Positions 27,971 to 36,687 of a DNA stretch of 51,961 nucleotides are shown piece by piece. Every line of letters starts with the position of its first letter. Position 1 is the stretch's first letter. The DNA comes from Alphaproteobacteria bacterium (GTDB lineage: Bacteria; Pseudomonadota; Alphaproteobacteria; Geminicoccales; Geminicoccaceae), in the NCBI GenBank assembly GCA_027045875.1, contig JALUAG010000056.1, positions 1 through 51,961 on the forward strand, read 5' to 3'. The notes below the pieces were generated by a model. It saw nothing but the letters and a program-made list of their open reading frames with translations. It made no database searches and had not been told where the DNA came from. A program made the translations under genes and the position numbers.

Positions 27971-28642
27971 ATGGCCGGGGTCGAGCTCGAGCGGATCTTC
28001 GAGGACTGCCTGGCGGCGCTGGGGATCGACAGGGCCGGGCTGGCGCGCCGTATGGGGTTCGGAGACGTCGAGACGACGGTGCGAATCGTCGACCGCTTCG
28101 TCGCCCATCCCATCGGCAAGGGGCCGCTGGCGCGGCGCCTGATCGCCGCCCTCGGCCGCGAGGGCGAGCGTTTCGAGGTGGCGCTCGATCTGTGGCTCGA
28201 GGGGCGCGAACCGTTTCCGAAGAAGGAGCGGACCTTCTGGCCGGCGGTACGGATCATGACCTTGCCACCGCCCCGGCGCAGCGTCTCCAGCATGATGGTC
28301 ATGGGGCACTTCCTCACCCGGCGGGTATCTCCGGACTGGTCGGAACTTCCGCTGGAGGAGGGCTGCGAGCGGGTACGGGCCTTCTATGCCGTCTGGTGCA
28401 GACGCCATCCGGAAGTCCGCAGCCCCGGCTTCGTCTGGGCCCGCAACCGCGACGAATTCTGGGAGTTCGACGCCGAAGGCGAGGTTCTCGGTCGCTACGG
28501 CCGAGGTTACCCCATCGACGCCGTCGATCTGCTTCCGGGCGGCCGTCGGGCCCGCGACCTGCCGCCCGATCCCGCCTGGTACGCCGACTGTCCGCGGTGC
28601 CGGCTCCCGAAGTCGCGCGAGCCGGCCGAGGGCCGGGAGTGA
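27971..28642 (+). CDS. hypothetical protein, possibly with an N-terminal helix-turn-helix-like region
   Basis: A 223-residue protein. The ATG is preceded by GGGGAGGAGCGAAA. The N-terminus LERIFEDCLAALGIDRAGLARRMGFGDVETTVRIVDRFV has the spacing of a helix-turn-helix. The C-terminal half has an aromatic-rich globular segment (FYAVWCRRHPEVRSPGFVWARNRDEFWEFDAEGEVLGRYGRGYP) and a Cys pair in DCPRCR. I do not recognise the family. It lies on the opposite strand to, and converges with, the seven-gene operon, with 120 bases between stops, so it could be cargo of the same island. Confidence 0.6.
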   Translation: MAGVELERIFEDCLAALGIDRAGLARRMGFGDVETTVRIVDRFVAHPIGKGPLARRLIAALGREGERFEVALDLWLEGREPFPKKERTFWPAVRIMTLPPPRRSVSSMMVMGHFLTRRVSPDWSELPLEEGCERVRAFYAVWCRRHPEVRSPGFVWARNRDEFWEFDAEGEVLGRYGRGYPIDAVDLLPGGRRARDLPPDPAWYADCPRCRLPKSREPAEGRE

Positions 28643-28762
28643 ACTACCGTTGCGTATCGTCCGGCTCCGCCGCATCACAACGAGGCTCGTACGAAATCTC
28701 CGGATGGCCCGATTAACGTGCTGGGGCCCGGCATGGCGCTCTGGAAAGGACGTCGTCCCTCC

Positions 28763-31700
28763 TCACCCGACCGGATCGTTTCCTGAAGTGCGAAAGCGGA
28801 GACGGTAGGCGGCGGGATAGATTTCGATTCGTCCTTGTTGCCGTAGCTCAAGAAGCTCGCGACCGCGATATTCGCGAGGCTCTCCTTGGAGATCCGCCAG
28901 CACGAGCGAGATGCTGTCGGGAGATTTCTCGACACGCAGCCAGATCTCGGCGGGCATCTCGAGCGGAGTTCGTTCCGGTCGACGATCGCGGACCCAATAC
29001 CGCTGTACACACTTTCCGCTGGCGGAAAGGAGCTCCCACAAGGCACGATGGTCCTCGGACTGCCGCAGACGCTCTCCGGCAGGGCCAACGAACAGATGCT
29101 CCCCCTTCTTGGTCATTCCCAGCCGAGATGCGAATCTGTCGAGCAAGGGCGGACGGCCACGCCGAGATGGAACGGGAGCACGTTCCTCGTCGTCGTCACC
29201 CACTTCAGTCGCTTCAATGCGAGCTGACGGTGTATTCCCCACGTCGGCCTCTGCAGCCCGCGTTTCCGGCGGGCCGCCAGCGCCGTCCACCGATGCTTCT
29301 TCTTTTGGTTGTTCGGAACCGGGGCACACCGGACGCGCTCCCGGTTCTCCTTCCAGCCGCGCATCGCCGGAAGTCGGAGGACCTTCCTGTGGTGTCTCCA
29401 AGCGAAACTTTTCTTCCATGTATGCGGTGATCTTGGCGTTCGATCGCTCGAAAGCGAACAGAAGCGCGTCACGCAATTCAGTTTGCATGAAGACGCGATG
29501 AAGCTCGTCGGCCAGAGCCGTCGAGAGGTCCGCGCTGTTCAGGTCCCGGACGAAGATCTGTTCATCGCACCAAGCCAGCTTCCGAAGCACTGGTGTCCCG
29601 GCTGGCCTGCCATCGACGTACGGAATCAAGGTCAGCTCTTTCACGACGCACCATCGCGCACGGGCCAGTCGGCACGCAGCTTCCCGAACGCGCTGGGTCT
29701 CGGGTTCTGTTGCCAGTATTACACGCTTCAAAGTGTTGGCCCAAGTGCGCAGCCATTCCGGGAGGTCCCGCTCTTCAGCGGGCCGCGGGTCGCCGGTCGG
29801 CCGAAAGCGCATGTGCTGGTCCAGACGCGAAAGAAGACAGAACGGCGGTTCCCGCAGAAACTGCTCCGGCACTTCGCGCAGATCCGCCGTAATCTCCCTG
29901 AATTCCGGGAACAACATCTCGGGCGCCAAGCCCGGCCGTTCGACGAACGAGAAACGGAAATCCTCCGTCGACGTCCAGGTCTGCCCGAGACTGAGCCATG
30001 AACCGAGCCGGTTCCAGACGTCGGCCGGATAACGGACCAACACCCTGCGTATCCGCTGGGCTTCCGCTGGCCGCAGTCGTCGGCCGCGCTCATATGTGCG
30101 CAGCCAGGCAAGGATCGTGTCGACATTCGGTCGATGCGGAACACGGAGAACGTCCCACAGCCCGAGATGGGCGAGCCGTGGATGGAGGAGCGCGATCCCG
30201 GGGATCGCATCCGGATTTTCGCGAAATACGCCGGGACTCGGTCGCCATTCTCCGTCCTCTCCAAGAACGAGCGGCTTCGCACGGAAAGTCTCGATGATCA
30301 CTTCGCGTTCGTCGGTCGAGACGGTACCGACGGCGAACGCGAGAGCCCGGTAGAGCCGCTCTGCCTCTTCAATGCGGCACTCTCCCGTACTCGACAGCTG
30401 TTCGAGCCGTTGCAGCCATCGACCGGGATCGCTCGGCTCGGACAATACACCGAGCAGATCGAGGAACGGTGCGAGCTCCTGGTTGTCTATGTTGTATGCG
30501 AGGAAGGGTTCTACGCCTTGCAGTGGCTCCGTATCCCGGGTTCTTCGATAGAGCTCGTCGGGCTTTTTCGGGGTTCCTTCCGTATCTCGAAAGCAGGGTT
30601 TTTCTCTCAGCCGTACGATCCACGAGGCGGGCACGCGGTCGGACGTGTGAACGGGTTGGTGGCGCCCCGTAGTGGCGATCTGTTCTATTCTCACATGACA
30701 CTTGTCCGAAAGTCCCACGTACTCGTCACAAAGGAGGGCACCGATTTCCGCCCAGACCGCGGGGTTCGCTTCAGCCGACTCGGACCAGTATCCCCATAGC
30801 TGAGAAGGGTAATTGTAATCGTTCCAGATGAAGCTTGCGGTTACATAGGGGTAAAAGACATTGTCGCGAAAGCCTCTCTTGGCCAGTTGGGAGCGAAGAT
30901 GTTCCCTACCCTCGATTCGTCTCGACTCTTGCCGCGGATGAGGAAAACGCCGGAGCTTCGACTTGTGGCTGAGACTCCATTCCCACCACTTCTGGCGCAA
31001 TTCGGCCGGTAGATTTTCCGTGTAGCGCGCATGCAGGATGACCTGGTTGCACATTTCTGCCGGAAGAAGTCGGGTCAGCACGCCATTCGGATCGATCAGC
31101 ACTTCATCAGTCGCACACCGTCGATCGCCTGTTCGGACATAGTATGGAAAGTCGTCCGGAACCTCGGCATCGAGTCGTGCGGCGATGTGCGCGATCCGAA
31201 CGGCTTCAGCGACGCCTGGCGCGTCGAAGCCCGAGACGAGGAGCGAGATGACCCGGTTCGGCCTGCTCGCGGTCGCAAGGCCGACGCGGTTCAAGAATTG
31301 CCACGCGAGTTCGGCTGTGCTCGGTTTACCGGACGGACTGCGGCTTTTCTCTCGAAGATCCTCCAGGTAGGCGATCCACTCCTCGTCGATCACCGCGATA
31401 TGCCTGCGGATCAGTATCGCGTCTTCATCCGGCAGCCCGAAGCCCTTTTGGGGTAGCCGCAGGCATTCCCGGGCCCTGTGCAATCTTTCCGAACCGCGGA
31501 CGGGCACGATAGCCAGGTCGTCCGGGGCGGGGAACCACGTATATCTTCCGCTCCCGAAATCGATCTCGCTCCATAGGGCCAACAGGTCACCCCAGGAGGA
31601 AGGCTTCGGCAGTCTGTATCGCTTCAGTGCGTCGAGGAGGTCGTTCTTTCCGAACCGCCGGACGAGTTTCCATTCCGCGAGACGTCGACGATCGGCGGCG

Positions 31701-32953
31701 CTGACGTGGCGGCTCACGACATGCGGCGTCTTGACCCCGAACAGCGACGCGATTTCCCGCTCGCTCCATGCCCGCTGGAGCATCTGAGGCGCCGCAATCG
31801 CCTGTCCGGCCTCTACCAGTATTCCAGCCTCCGTGAGTACGATCGGCCTGTTGGTGATCGCCTGCGAGAACGCCGCCCGTATCGCCTCCTCACAGCTCCC
31901 GGCGAGAGATGCAGTTTCCGATGCCGGATCCGGCAACAGACCATAGGCACGAGCACGCTCCTCGCCGCTCGAGGCCCCGTCTTGCAGCCAAGCCAACATC
32001 GCCTCTGCGGCCAGCCGTCCAAGGCGCTCGAGCAACCATCGGTTCGTGACCGAGGTCGCGGGATCCTTGATCTGCACGCGTGCCGGATCCTGAAGAAACG
32101 GAGCGTTGCAAGCGAAAGGCAGGCGTGTAGCGACTTCCGTCGGCAGAACTGTGAAAAACCGCCCGTCCCTACCGAGGACCAGTTCGACTCCGCAGGGTGG
32201 CAGGTCGAAATTGTCGTCGACCCCCCGTTCCTCGCGGATCTCGGCCAGCGCCTCGGGTGGGAACGCTTGCCGCTCGGAGCGGACAAGAAGACACTCTCTG
32301 TTGGCTTCCCCGCGAAGCCGATACCGATCACTGGACGGACAGGGCCCCGGACCGAGCCGCTCCCAGAGAATTTCCCGGTCTCCCACACGGAGAGCACGTA
32401 CATTGTGAAAAAACAGCAAGGACAAGGGCTCTCGCAGCCACTCATCCATGTTCCTCGCGAGCTCTTCACGGACATGCGGGTCGCGAAACCGCACACGCAA
32501 TACCGTCTCCGAACCCTCCGGGCGCAGATCGTTCGTCCAGACAGGCTCGGTAAAGCGGTGCTTCTCGAAGAAGAGCGACAAGCTCGGTGTGGCGAGCTCG
32601 ACTCGGTCTCCGAGACTAAAGGCGCTCTTGAAGCCGATACCTCGAAAACCGATCGTGTGTAGTGTTCTCTTGTTGGAATATCCGAACTGGCAAAGGGATC
32701 GGAAGTCGCCTTCGGTGAAATCTCTACCATCGTGTCGAAAGATGAATATATCTCCGTCGATGTCCACACTCGCCGCGTTGGCCCCCGCATCGTCTGCGTT
32801 CTGAAGAAGTTCCGAGAGCACATGTCTCGGGTTCTGGACTTGTCGAAACAGTTGCCACCACGGCCCCGCGAGGGCAGGATCCCGTTCAAGCTGCTCCCAA
32901 CGCCGACGCGCCTCTATACGAACACCCTCGAAGTATGCAGGCGGCGCGGGCAT
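28763..32953 (-). CDS. sacsin-like GHKL-ATPase giant protein, last gene of the defence-like operon
   Basis: A 1,396-residue protein. The N-terminus is an HSP90/sacsin-type GHKL ATPase: N-box ELLQNADDAGA (residues 48-58) and the glycine lid GFRGIGFKS (102-110). The long middle is mixed alpha/beta without a recognised domain. A low-complexity acidic/proline linker lies around residues 1190-1260, followed by a small C-terminal domain (PLLDRFASRLGMTKKGEHLFVGPAGERL). No DUF3883 motif is seen in this protein. ATG 32953 lies four bases after the DUF499 stop and has GAGGAGG upstream, so it is co-translated. G+C here is visibly lower, about 60% by eye, than in the flanking chromosome. Large sacsin-N proteins recur in defence islands; the exact role is unknown. 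Confidence 0.85.
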   Translation of the reverse strand: MPAPPAYFEGVRIEARRRWEQLERDPALAGPWWQLFRQVQNPRHVLSELLQNADDAGANAASVDIDGDIFIFRHDGRDFTEGDFRSLCQFGYSNKRTLHTIGFRGIGFKSAFSLGDRVELATPSLSLFFEKHRFTEPVWTNDLRPEGSETVLRVRFRDPHVREELARNMDEWLREPLSLLFFHNVRALRVGDREILWERLGPGPCPSSDRYRLRGEANRECLLVRSERQAFPPEALAEIREERGVDDNFDLPPCGVELVLGRDGRFFTVLPTEVATRLPFACNAPFLQDPARVQIKDPATSVTNRWLLERLGRLAAEAMLAWLQDGASSGEERARAYGLLPDPASETASLAGSCEEAIRAAFSQAITNRPIVLTEAGILVEAGQAIAAPQMLQRAWSEREIASLFGVKTPHVVSRHVSAADRRRLAEWKLVRRFGKNDLLDALKRYRLPKPSSWGDLLALWSEIDFGSGRYTWFPAPDDLAIVPVRGSERLHRARECLRLPQKGFGLPDEDAILIRRHIAVIDEEWIAYLEDLREKSRSPSGKPSTAELAWQFLNRVGLATASRPNRVISLLVSGFDAPGVAEAVRIAHIAARLDAEVPDDFPYYVRTGDRRCATDEVLIDPNGVLTRLLPAEMCNQVILHARYTENLPAELRQKWWEWSLSHKSKLRRFPHPRQESRRIEGREHLRSQLAKRGFRDNVFYPYVTASFIWNDYNYPSQLWGYWSESAEANPAVWAEIGALLCDEYVGLSDKCHVRIEQIATTGRHQPVHTSDRVPASWIVRLREKPCFRDTEGTPKKPDELYRRTRDTEPLQGVEPFLAYNIDNQELAPFLDLLGVLSEPSDPGRWLQRLEQLSSTGECRIEEAERLYRALAFAVGTVSTDEREVIIETFRAKPLVLGEDGEWRPSPGVFRENPDAIPGIALLHPRLAHLGLWDVLRVPHRPNVDTILAWLRTYERGRRLRPAEAQRIRRVLVRYPADVWNRLGSWLSLGQTWTSTEDFRFSFVERPGLAPEMLFPEFREITADLREVPEQFLREPPFCLLSRLDQHMRFRPTGDPRPAEERDLPEWLRTWANTLKRVILATEPETQRVREAACRLARARWCVVKELTLIPYVDGRPAGTPVLRKLAWCDEQIFVRDLNSADLSTALADELHRVFMQTELRDALLFAFERSNAKITAYMEEKFRLETPQEGPPTSGDARLEGEPGARPVCPGSEQPKEEASVDGAGGPPETRAAEADVGNTPSARIEATEVGDDDEERAPVPSRRGRPPLLDRFASRLGMTKKGEHLFVGPAGERLRQSEDHRALWELLSASGKCVQRYWVRDRRPERTPLEMPAEIWLRVEKSPDSISLVLADLQGEPREYRGRELLELRQQGRIEIYPAAYRLRFRTSGNDPVG

Positions 32954-32957
32954 CGTC

Positions 32958-35900
32958 TCAGTCCTCCTCGAAGGTCGCCTCCGTGAATTTGAGGGCGGAG
33001 GCGTTTTCCTGGACGATGCGACGGGTTCTCTCGTCGAAGCCCTCGGCATGGCTGGCCTCGATCTGGATGACGACCCTGGCCGTGGCCTTCGGATCGGCGA
33101 CGAGATGGGCCAGCACCTCCTCCCAGATCGGCCCCGCCCGCTTGACGAACTGATCCGCCGGCACGTCGAGGGTGGCGATGAAAACCCGTTTGGCCCGGGG
33201 CTGCCGAGGCGGCGTGGCGGGTCCGGTCCTCGCTTCGACCCCCGGCGGCGGCCCGCCGGCCATGGCCGCTTCGGCCGCTTCTTCCTCGGCTTCGCGCTGT
33301 TTCTTCGCGGCCTCCAGCTTCACCACCAGCCCCGATCGCGCCACCAGGGCCTGGCTGCCGAACACGAGCCCATGGTAGCGCCCGTCCTCGCCGACACTTT
33401 CGGCGTAGGCGAACTCCGCGGTGAAACGGGAGACGCCCGCCTTGACGGCTTCGATCAGGACATCGGGCGAGGCCAGACGGGGCAGATAGAGATAGCTGGC
33501 GAAATCCTCGATGAGCCGGGCGATTGCGACATGCGGCTGATCCCGCCAGAGATTCCACCTGTCGACCGCATCCGCGAAGGTCGCCGGGCCGAGTGTGCGG
33601 ACCAGCGCCTCGTCGCTCTCGAAACGTCGGACGGCACGGTCCACGATCGAACCGTCACCCCGCAACTCCCGGACCTGCCAGTCCAAAGGCGGCGGCTCGC
33701 CCTCCCCCTGATACGGTGCCATGGCCCAGATCCAGGTTCGACGCAGCCGCTCGGCGACTGCCTTTTCCCAGTTGATGGCTTCGTTCCGGGCCTGACGCTC
33801 CTGGAAGGCATCGAGATTGAGAATCTCCCGCTCGTCGACGATCGACCGCCAGGCCAGCCACTGGCGAACCGCCTTCTCCGCTTCGGGCAGCCTTCGCGCA
33901 TCCGGCGCCACGAACAGGAGCATGTTCCGATACCGGCGAAGATGGTCGCCACGCCGGGTCAGCAGTAGTTCGGCCGCTTCCCGCGCCTTCTCGCCGTTCT
34001 TCGGCTGGCTCACGGCTTCGGGAGGCAACAGCACGAGCCGCAATTCCGGCTCGTCCGGAACGTCCGCCGTATCGGGCGGGGCGATCTGCACGCGGATCCC
34101 CCGAGAAGCCCTGCCCTCCAGCTCCCGGAGCCGTTTCAGCAGGGCTTCGCGGACGGAATCCCGGTCGAGATCGTTGGCCCGGGCTTCGGCCGTGCGCCGG
34201 ACATTGGGCTGGGTCGAGAACCAGTAGCGACTGCCGTCGACATAGAGATAGCTCGACTGCTCGGCGAGTCTTCTGAGCGCGTCGCCGAACACTCCCGGGT
34301 TTTCTCCCGGCTGCACCGTGCCGAGACGGATGGTCCGGTCCTCGATCCCCGGATTGGGAGTGCCGGCCCGCGGCGCGGAGGCGAGAAAGATGGCCCGGGC
34401 CACCCGTCGGGTGGCGGCGAGACGGCCGAGACTGGGGTAGTCACGGTCGATGCGAGCCGCCAGAGCGGAGCCGCCGTCGATATCGGCATCGATGATCGCG
34501 TCCCAGGGTTGCGGCAGGTAATCCGAGAGGCGGCTTCGCACCGTCTGGTCGTCGAGCGGCAGGAAGCCAGGCATGATCAGCAGACTCCTGTCACCACCTT
34601 CCCAGAGGCTGTGCACCACCGTCGCCATCATCCGCAGCAGCCCGCGGGTGCGCTGGAAACGTTCCAGCCCGCCCCAGTCGTTGTTGAGCCGTTCGAAGAA
34701 CTCGGGATGGATCGGATAGGCGCGTTCCATGCGCTCGCGGTAGGGCTGCTCGCCGGCCTCGGTCGGGAACAGGGCACCGTTTTCGCGATAGAGCTTCAGA
34801 TACGCCCGGATCACCGCGTCCCGCCTGGCGAAGTGGGTTTTGTCGGTGATCGGCTCGAACAGCCGGCGACGGACGATCTCGAAGCCTTCCTCGGCTGTGG
34901 CCGGTCGCCAGCTCGCCTCGATGCGCCCGAAGGTGTGCTGCAGGATTCGGAGCGCTTCCTGCCCCGCCTCGCCACCGATCTCGATGTCCGATTCGGGCAG
35001 CGTGGCCACCAGCAATGCCCCCTGGACACTCTTGACCGCCTCGCAGAGCGCCTGGGCGAAGGTGAGGTTGGTCTCGAAACCGCCAGCGGGAAGGTCGCTC
35101 TTGCCCCGGAGATGACGCAGGAAGGCCACCCATTCATCGATCAGCAGGACGCAGGGACTCGCGCGTGTCAGCAGCTCGGCGAGCTTGCCGGAGCCGGGCG
35201 CGGTGCCCGCCCGGTCGGAAGCCTCGACCATCGCATACCCCTCGGCGCCCAGAAGCTCCGCGGCGAGATGGCCCCAGATGGTGCGCACCTCGATCCCCTC
35301 GCGGTGGCGATGCGGCTGCGCCGGCGAAAAATCGGTACCGACGAACACCGCCCGCTTGACCGGGAGCCACTCCGTGGCTCCGAGCTTCTCGAAGATCGCT
35401 TCCACGCCGGGAAGATCGGCCGGGTTGGGATGCCCGGCCAGATGATACAGGGCGAGCATGGAGTGGGTCTTGCCGCCGCCGAAGGTGGTCTGCAGCTCGA
35501 CCACCGGATCGCCTTCGCGGCCGAGCAGGCGCGAGACGGCGCGTTCCAGGAGCCGGGTCAGACCGAAGGTCATGTAGGTGCGGCGGAAGAACTCGACCGG
35601 ATCGCCGTATTCGGGTCCGGCCGAACCGCGCGCCACCTGCGCGAGATCGGCGGCGAACTCGGCGACCGTATATTTCCCTTTGGCAACGTCCTCGTGCGGC
35701 ATGACCACATCCCGCCAAGGCGCGAGCCCCGCCTTCGGCATTCCTTCGAGGGTGAGCTGACCCTTTCTGCGCTCCTCCACCCGTCGCTGCTCGGCGAACA
35801 TGGTGCGCATGACTTCCTGGCGCATGCTTTCGATCCGGCGCGCCTCGCGGTCGGCCGAAATCGCCCGCAGAAGGCGTTCCATGGAATCGAGGGCGCGATG

Positions 35901-36227
35901 GGTGTCCTCGTAGCTGAAGGCTTCCTGGTGGGCCCAGCGGTTGCGGACATCGCGCAACTCGCTCACGAGACTGCGCTCGGCGTGCCCCAGGGTCTTGCGG
36001 AAAACGTCGTTCCAGTTTTCCCAGACGAATTTCAGGAGCGCGGCGATGTCCCATTCGACGAGCTTGCGCTCGGCCAGCAGGGGGTCCTCGACATAACGCT
36101 GGAGGAAGGAGGGCTGCAGCCGACCGTCGTCGAGCGCCGCCCGGACTTCCCGCTCGACGAAGGGCGCGAGCCCGGCCTTCAGCGCATGCAGCCCCCGATC
36201 GATCCTTTCACGATTGCTCAGTGCCAT
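32958..36227 (-). CDS. DUF499 AAA-type ATPase with N-terminal Swt1-like HEPN domain
   Basis: A 1,089-residue protein. Residues 1 to about 125 resemble the Swt1-type HEPN module (GLHALKAGLAPFVEREV and RNRWAHQEAFSYEDTHRALDSMERLL), with the RxxxxH ribonuclease motif at 95-100. The DUF499 ATPase follows: Walker A TTFGGGKTHS at 247-256, Walker B CVLLIDEW near 359-366, and LVATLPESD. A charged coiled stretch (KKQREAEEEAAEAAMAG) lies near the C-terminus. GAGGGA precedes the ATG. DUF499 ATPases are known companions of DUF1156 methylases. The HEPN motif makes this a candidate RNA-cleaving effector, and a nucleotidyltransferase gene sits directly upstream. Confidence 0.9.
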   Translation of the reverse strand: MALSNRERIDRGLHALKAGLAPFVEREVRAALDDGRLQPSFLQRYVEDPLLAERKLVEWDIAALLKFVWENWNDVFRKTLGHAERSLVSELRDVRNRWAHQEAFSYEDTHRALDSMERLLRAISADREARRIESMRQEVMRTMFAEQRRVEERRKGQLTLEGMPKAGLAPWRDVVMPHEDVAKGKYTVAEFAADLAQVARGSAGPEYGDPVEFFRRTYMTFGLTRLLERAVSRLLGREGDPVVELQTTFGGGKTHSMLALYHLAGHPNPADLPGVEAIFEKLGATEWLPVKRAVFVGTDFSPAQPHRHREGIEVRTIWGHLAAELLGAEGYAMVEASDRAGTAPGSGKLAELLTRASPCVLLIDEWVAFLRHLRGKSDLPAGGFETNLTFAQALCEAVKSVQGALLVATLPESDIEIGGEAGQEALRILQHTFGRIEASWRPATAEEGFEIVRRRLFEPITDKTHFARRDAVIRAYLKLYRENGALFPTEAGEQPYRERMERAYPIHPEFFERLNNDWGGLERFQRTRGLLRMMATVVHSLWEGGDRSLLIMPGFLPLDDQTVRSRLSDYLPQPWDAIIDADIDGGSALAARIDRDYPSLGRLAATRRVARAIFLASAPRAGTPNPGIEDRTIRLGTVQPGENPGVFGDALRRLAEQSSYLYVDGSRYWFSTQPNVRRTAEARANDLDRDSVREALLKRLRELEGRASRGIRVQIAPPDTADVPDEPELRLVLLPPEAVSQPKNGEKAREAAELLLTRRGDHLRRYRNMLLFVAPDARRLPEAEKAVRQWLAWRSIVDEREILNLDAFQERQARNEAINWEKAVAERLRRTWIWAMAPYQGEGEPPPLDWQVRELRGDGSIVDRAVRRFESDEALVRTLGPATFADAVDRWNLWRDQPHVAIARLIEDFASYLYLPRLASPDVLIEAVKAGVSRFTAEFAYAESVGEDGRYHGLVFGSQALVARSGLVVKLEAAKKQREAEEEAAEAAMAGGPPPGVEARTGPATPPRQPRAKRVFIATLDVPADQFVKRAGPIWEEVLAHLVADPKATARVVIQIEASHAEGFDERTRRIVQENASALKFTEATFEED

Positions 36228-36339
36228 GGGCGTCCCTCGATTCCAGCAATGTTCGGAGCTCCGCGATCAGCGGCGGCAGTTTCACGGTATTCATTTTCCA
36301 CGAAATCTTTCGGGGCGATCCTGTTCGAAAGCGCACACG

Positions 36340-36648
36340 TCACACTCGGATCGCATACTGTTCTTCGGCGCCGTCCAACACCTCGTCCCGGAAATGCCGG
36401 CTGAGATCGCGGGGTGTGCGGAGATCCACCTTGCGCCCGCCCAAGAGCGTCGAGAGCTCCGCCTCGATCTGTGCGAGACCGATCAGTCCCGGCTCCTGTC
36501 CGGCCTCGAACTCCACCAGCAGGTCCACGTCGCTCGCCTCGTCCGCCACGCCCTTCAGCACCGAGCCGAACAATGCCAGACGCCGGATGTGATGCCGCCG
36601 GCACAGATCGGCCAGCGCGCGTTGATCACGGAACAGTCGCGTCGTCAT
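36340..36648 (-). CDS. minimal nucleotidyltransferase (MNT/MntA-like)
   Basis: A 102-residue protein with the full pol-beta-like catalytic set: GS at 28-29 ([10 protein letters not shown]), DxD at 40-42 ([10 protein letters not shown]) and a third aspartate near 75 (KVDLRT). ATG 36648 has GGAGAGATG before it. MNT proteins usually pair with HEPN toxins and inactivate them by adding AMP. Here no free HEPN gene adjoins; instead the next gene, DUF499, carries its own HEPN domain. The gap to that gene is 112 bases. Confidence 0.9.
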   Translation of the reverse strand: MTTRLFRDQRALADLCRRHHIRRLALFGSVLKGVADEASDVDLLVEFEAGQEPGLIGLAQIEAELSTLLGGRKVDLRTPRDLSRHFRDEVLDGAEEQYAIRV

Positions 36649-36687
36649 GCGACATCTCTCCTCGGCAAACCTCCGCTGGCGGGCCGT

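Noticed and set aside
36208-36294. 28-codon frame between the nucleotidyltransferase and DUF499 genes on the minus strand
   Set aside because: It has a poor ribosome site and no hydrophobic or basic character of a toxin or leader; its overlap with the DUF499 start is likely chance.
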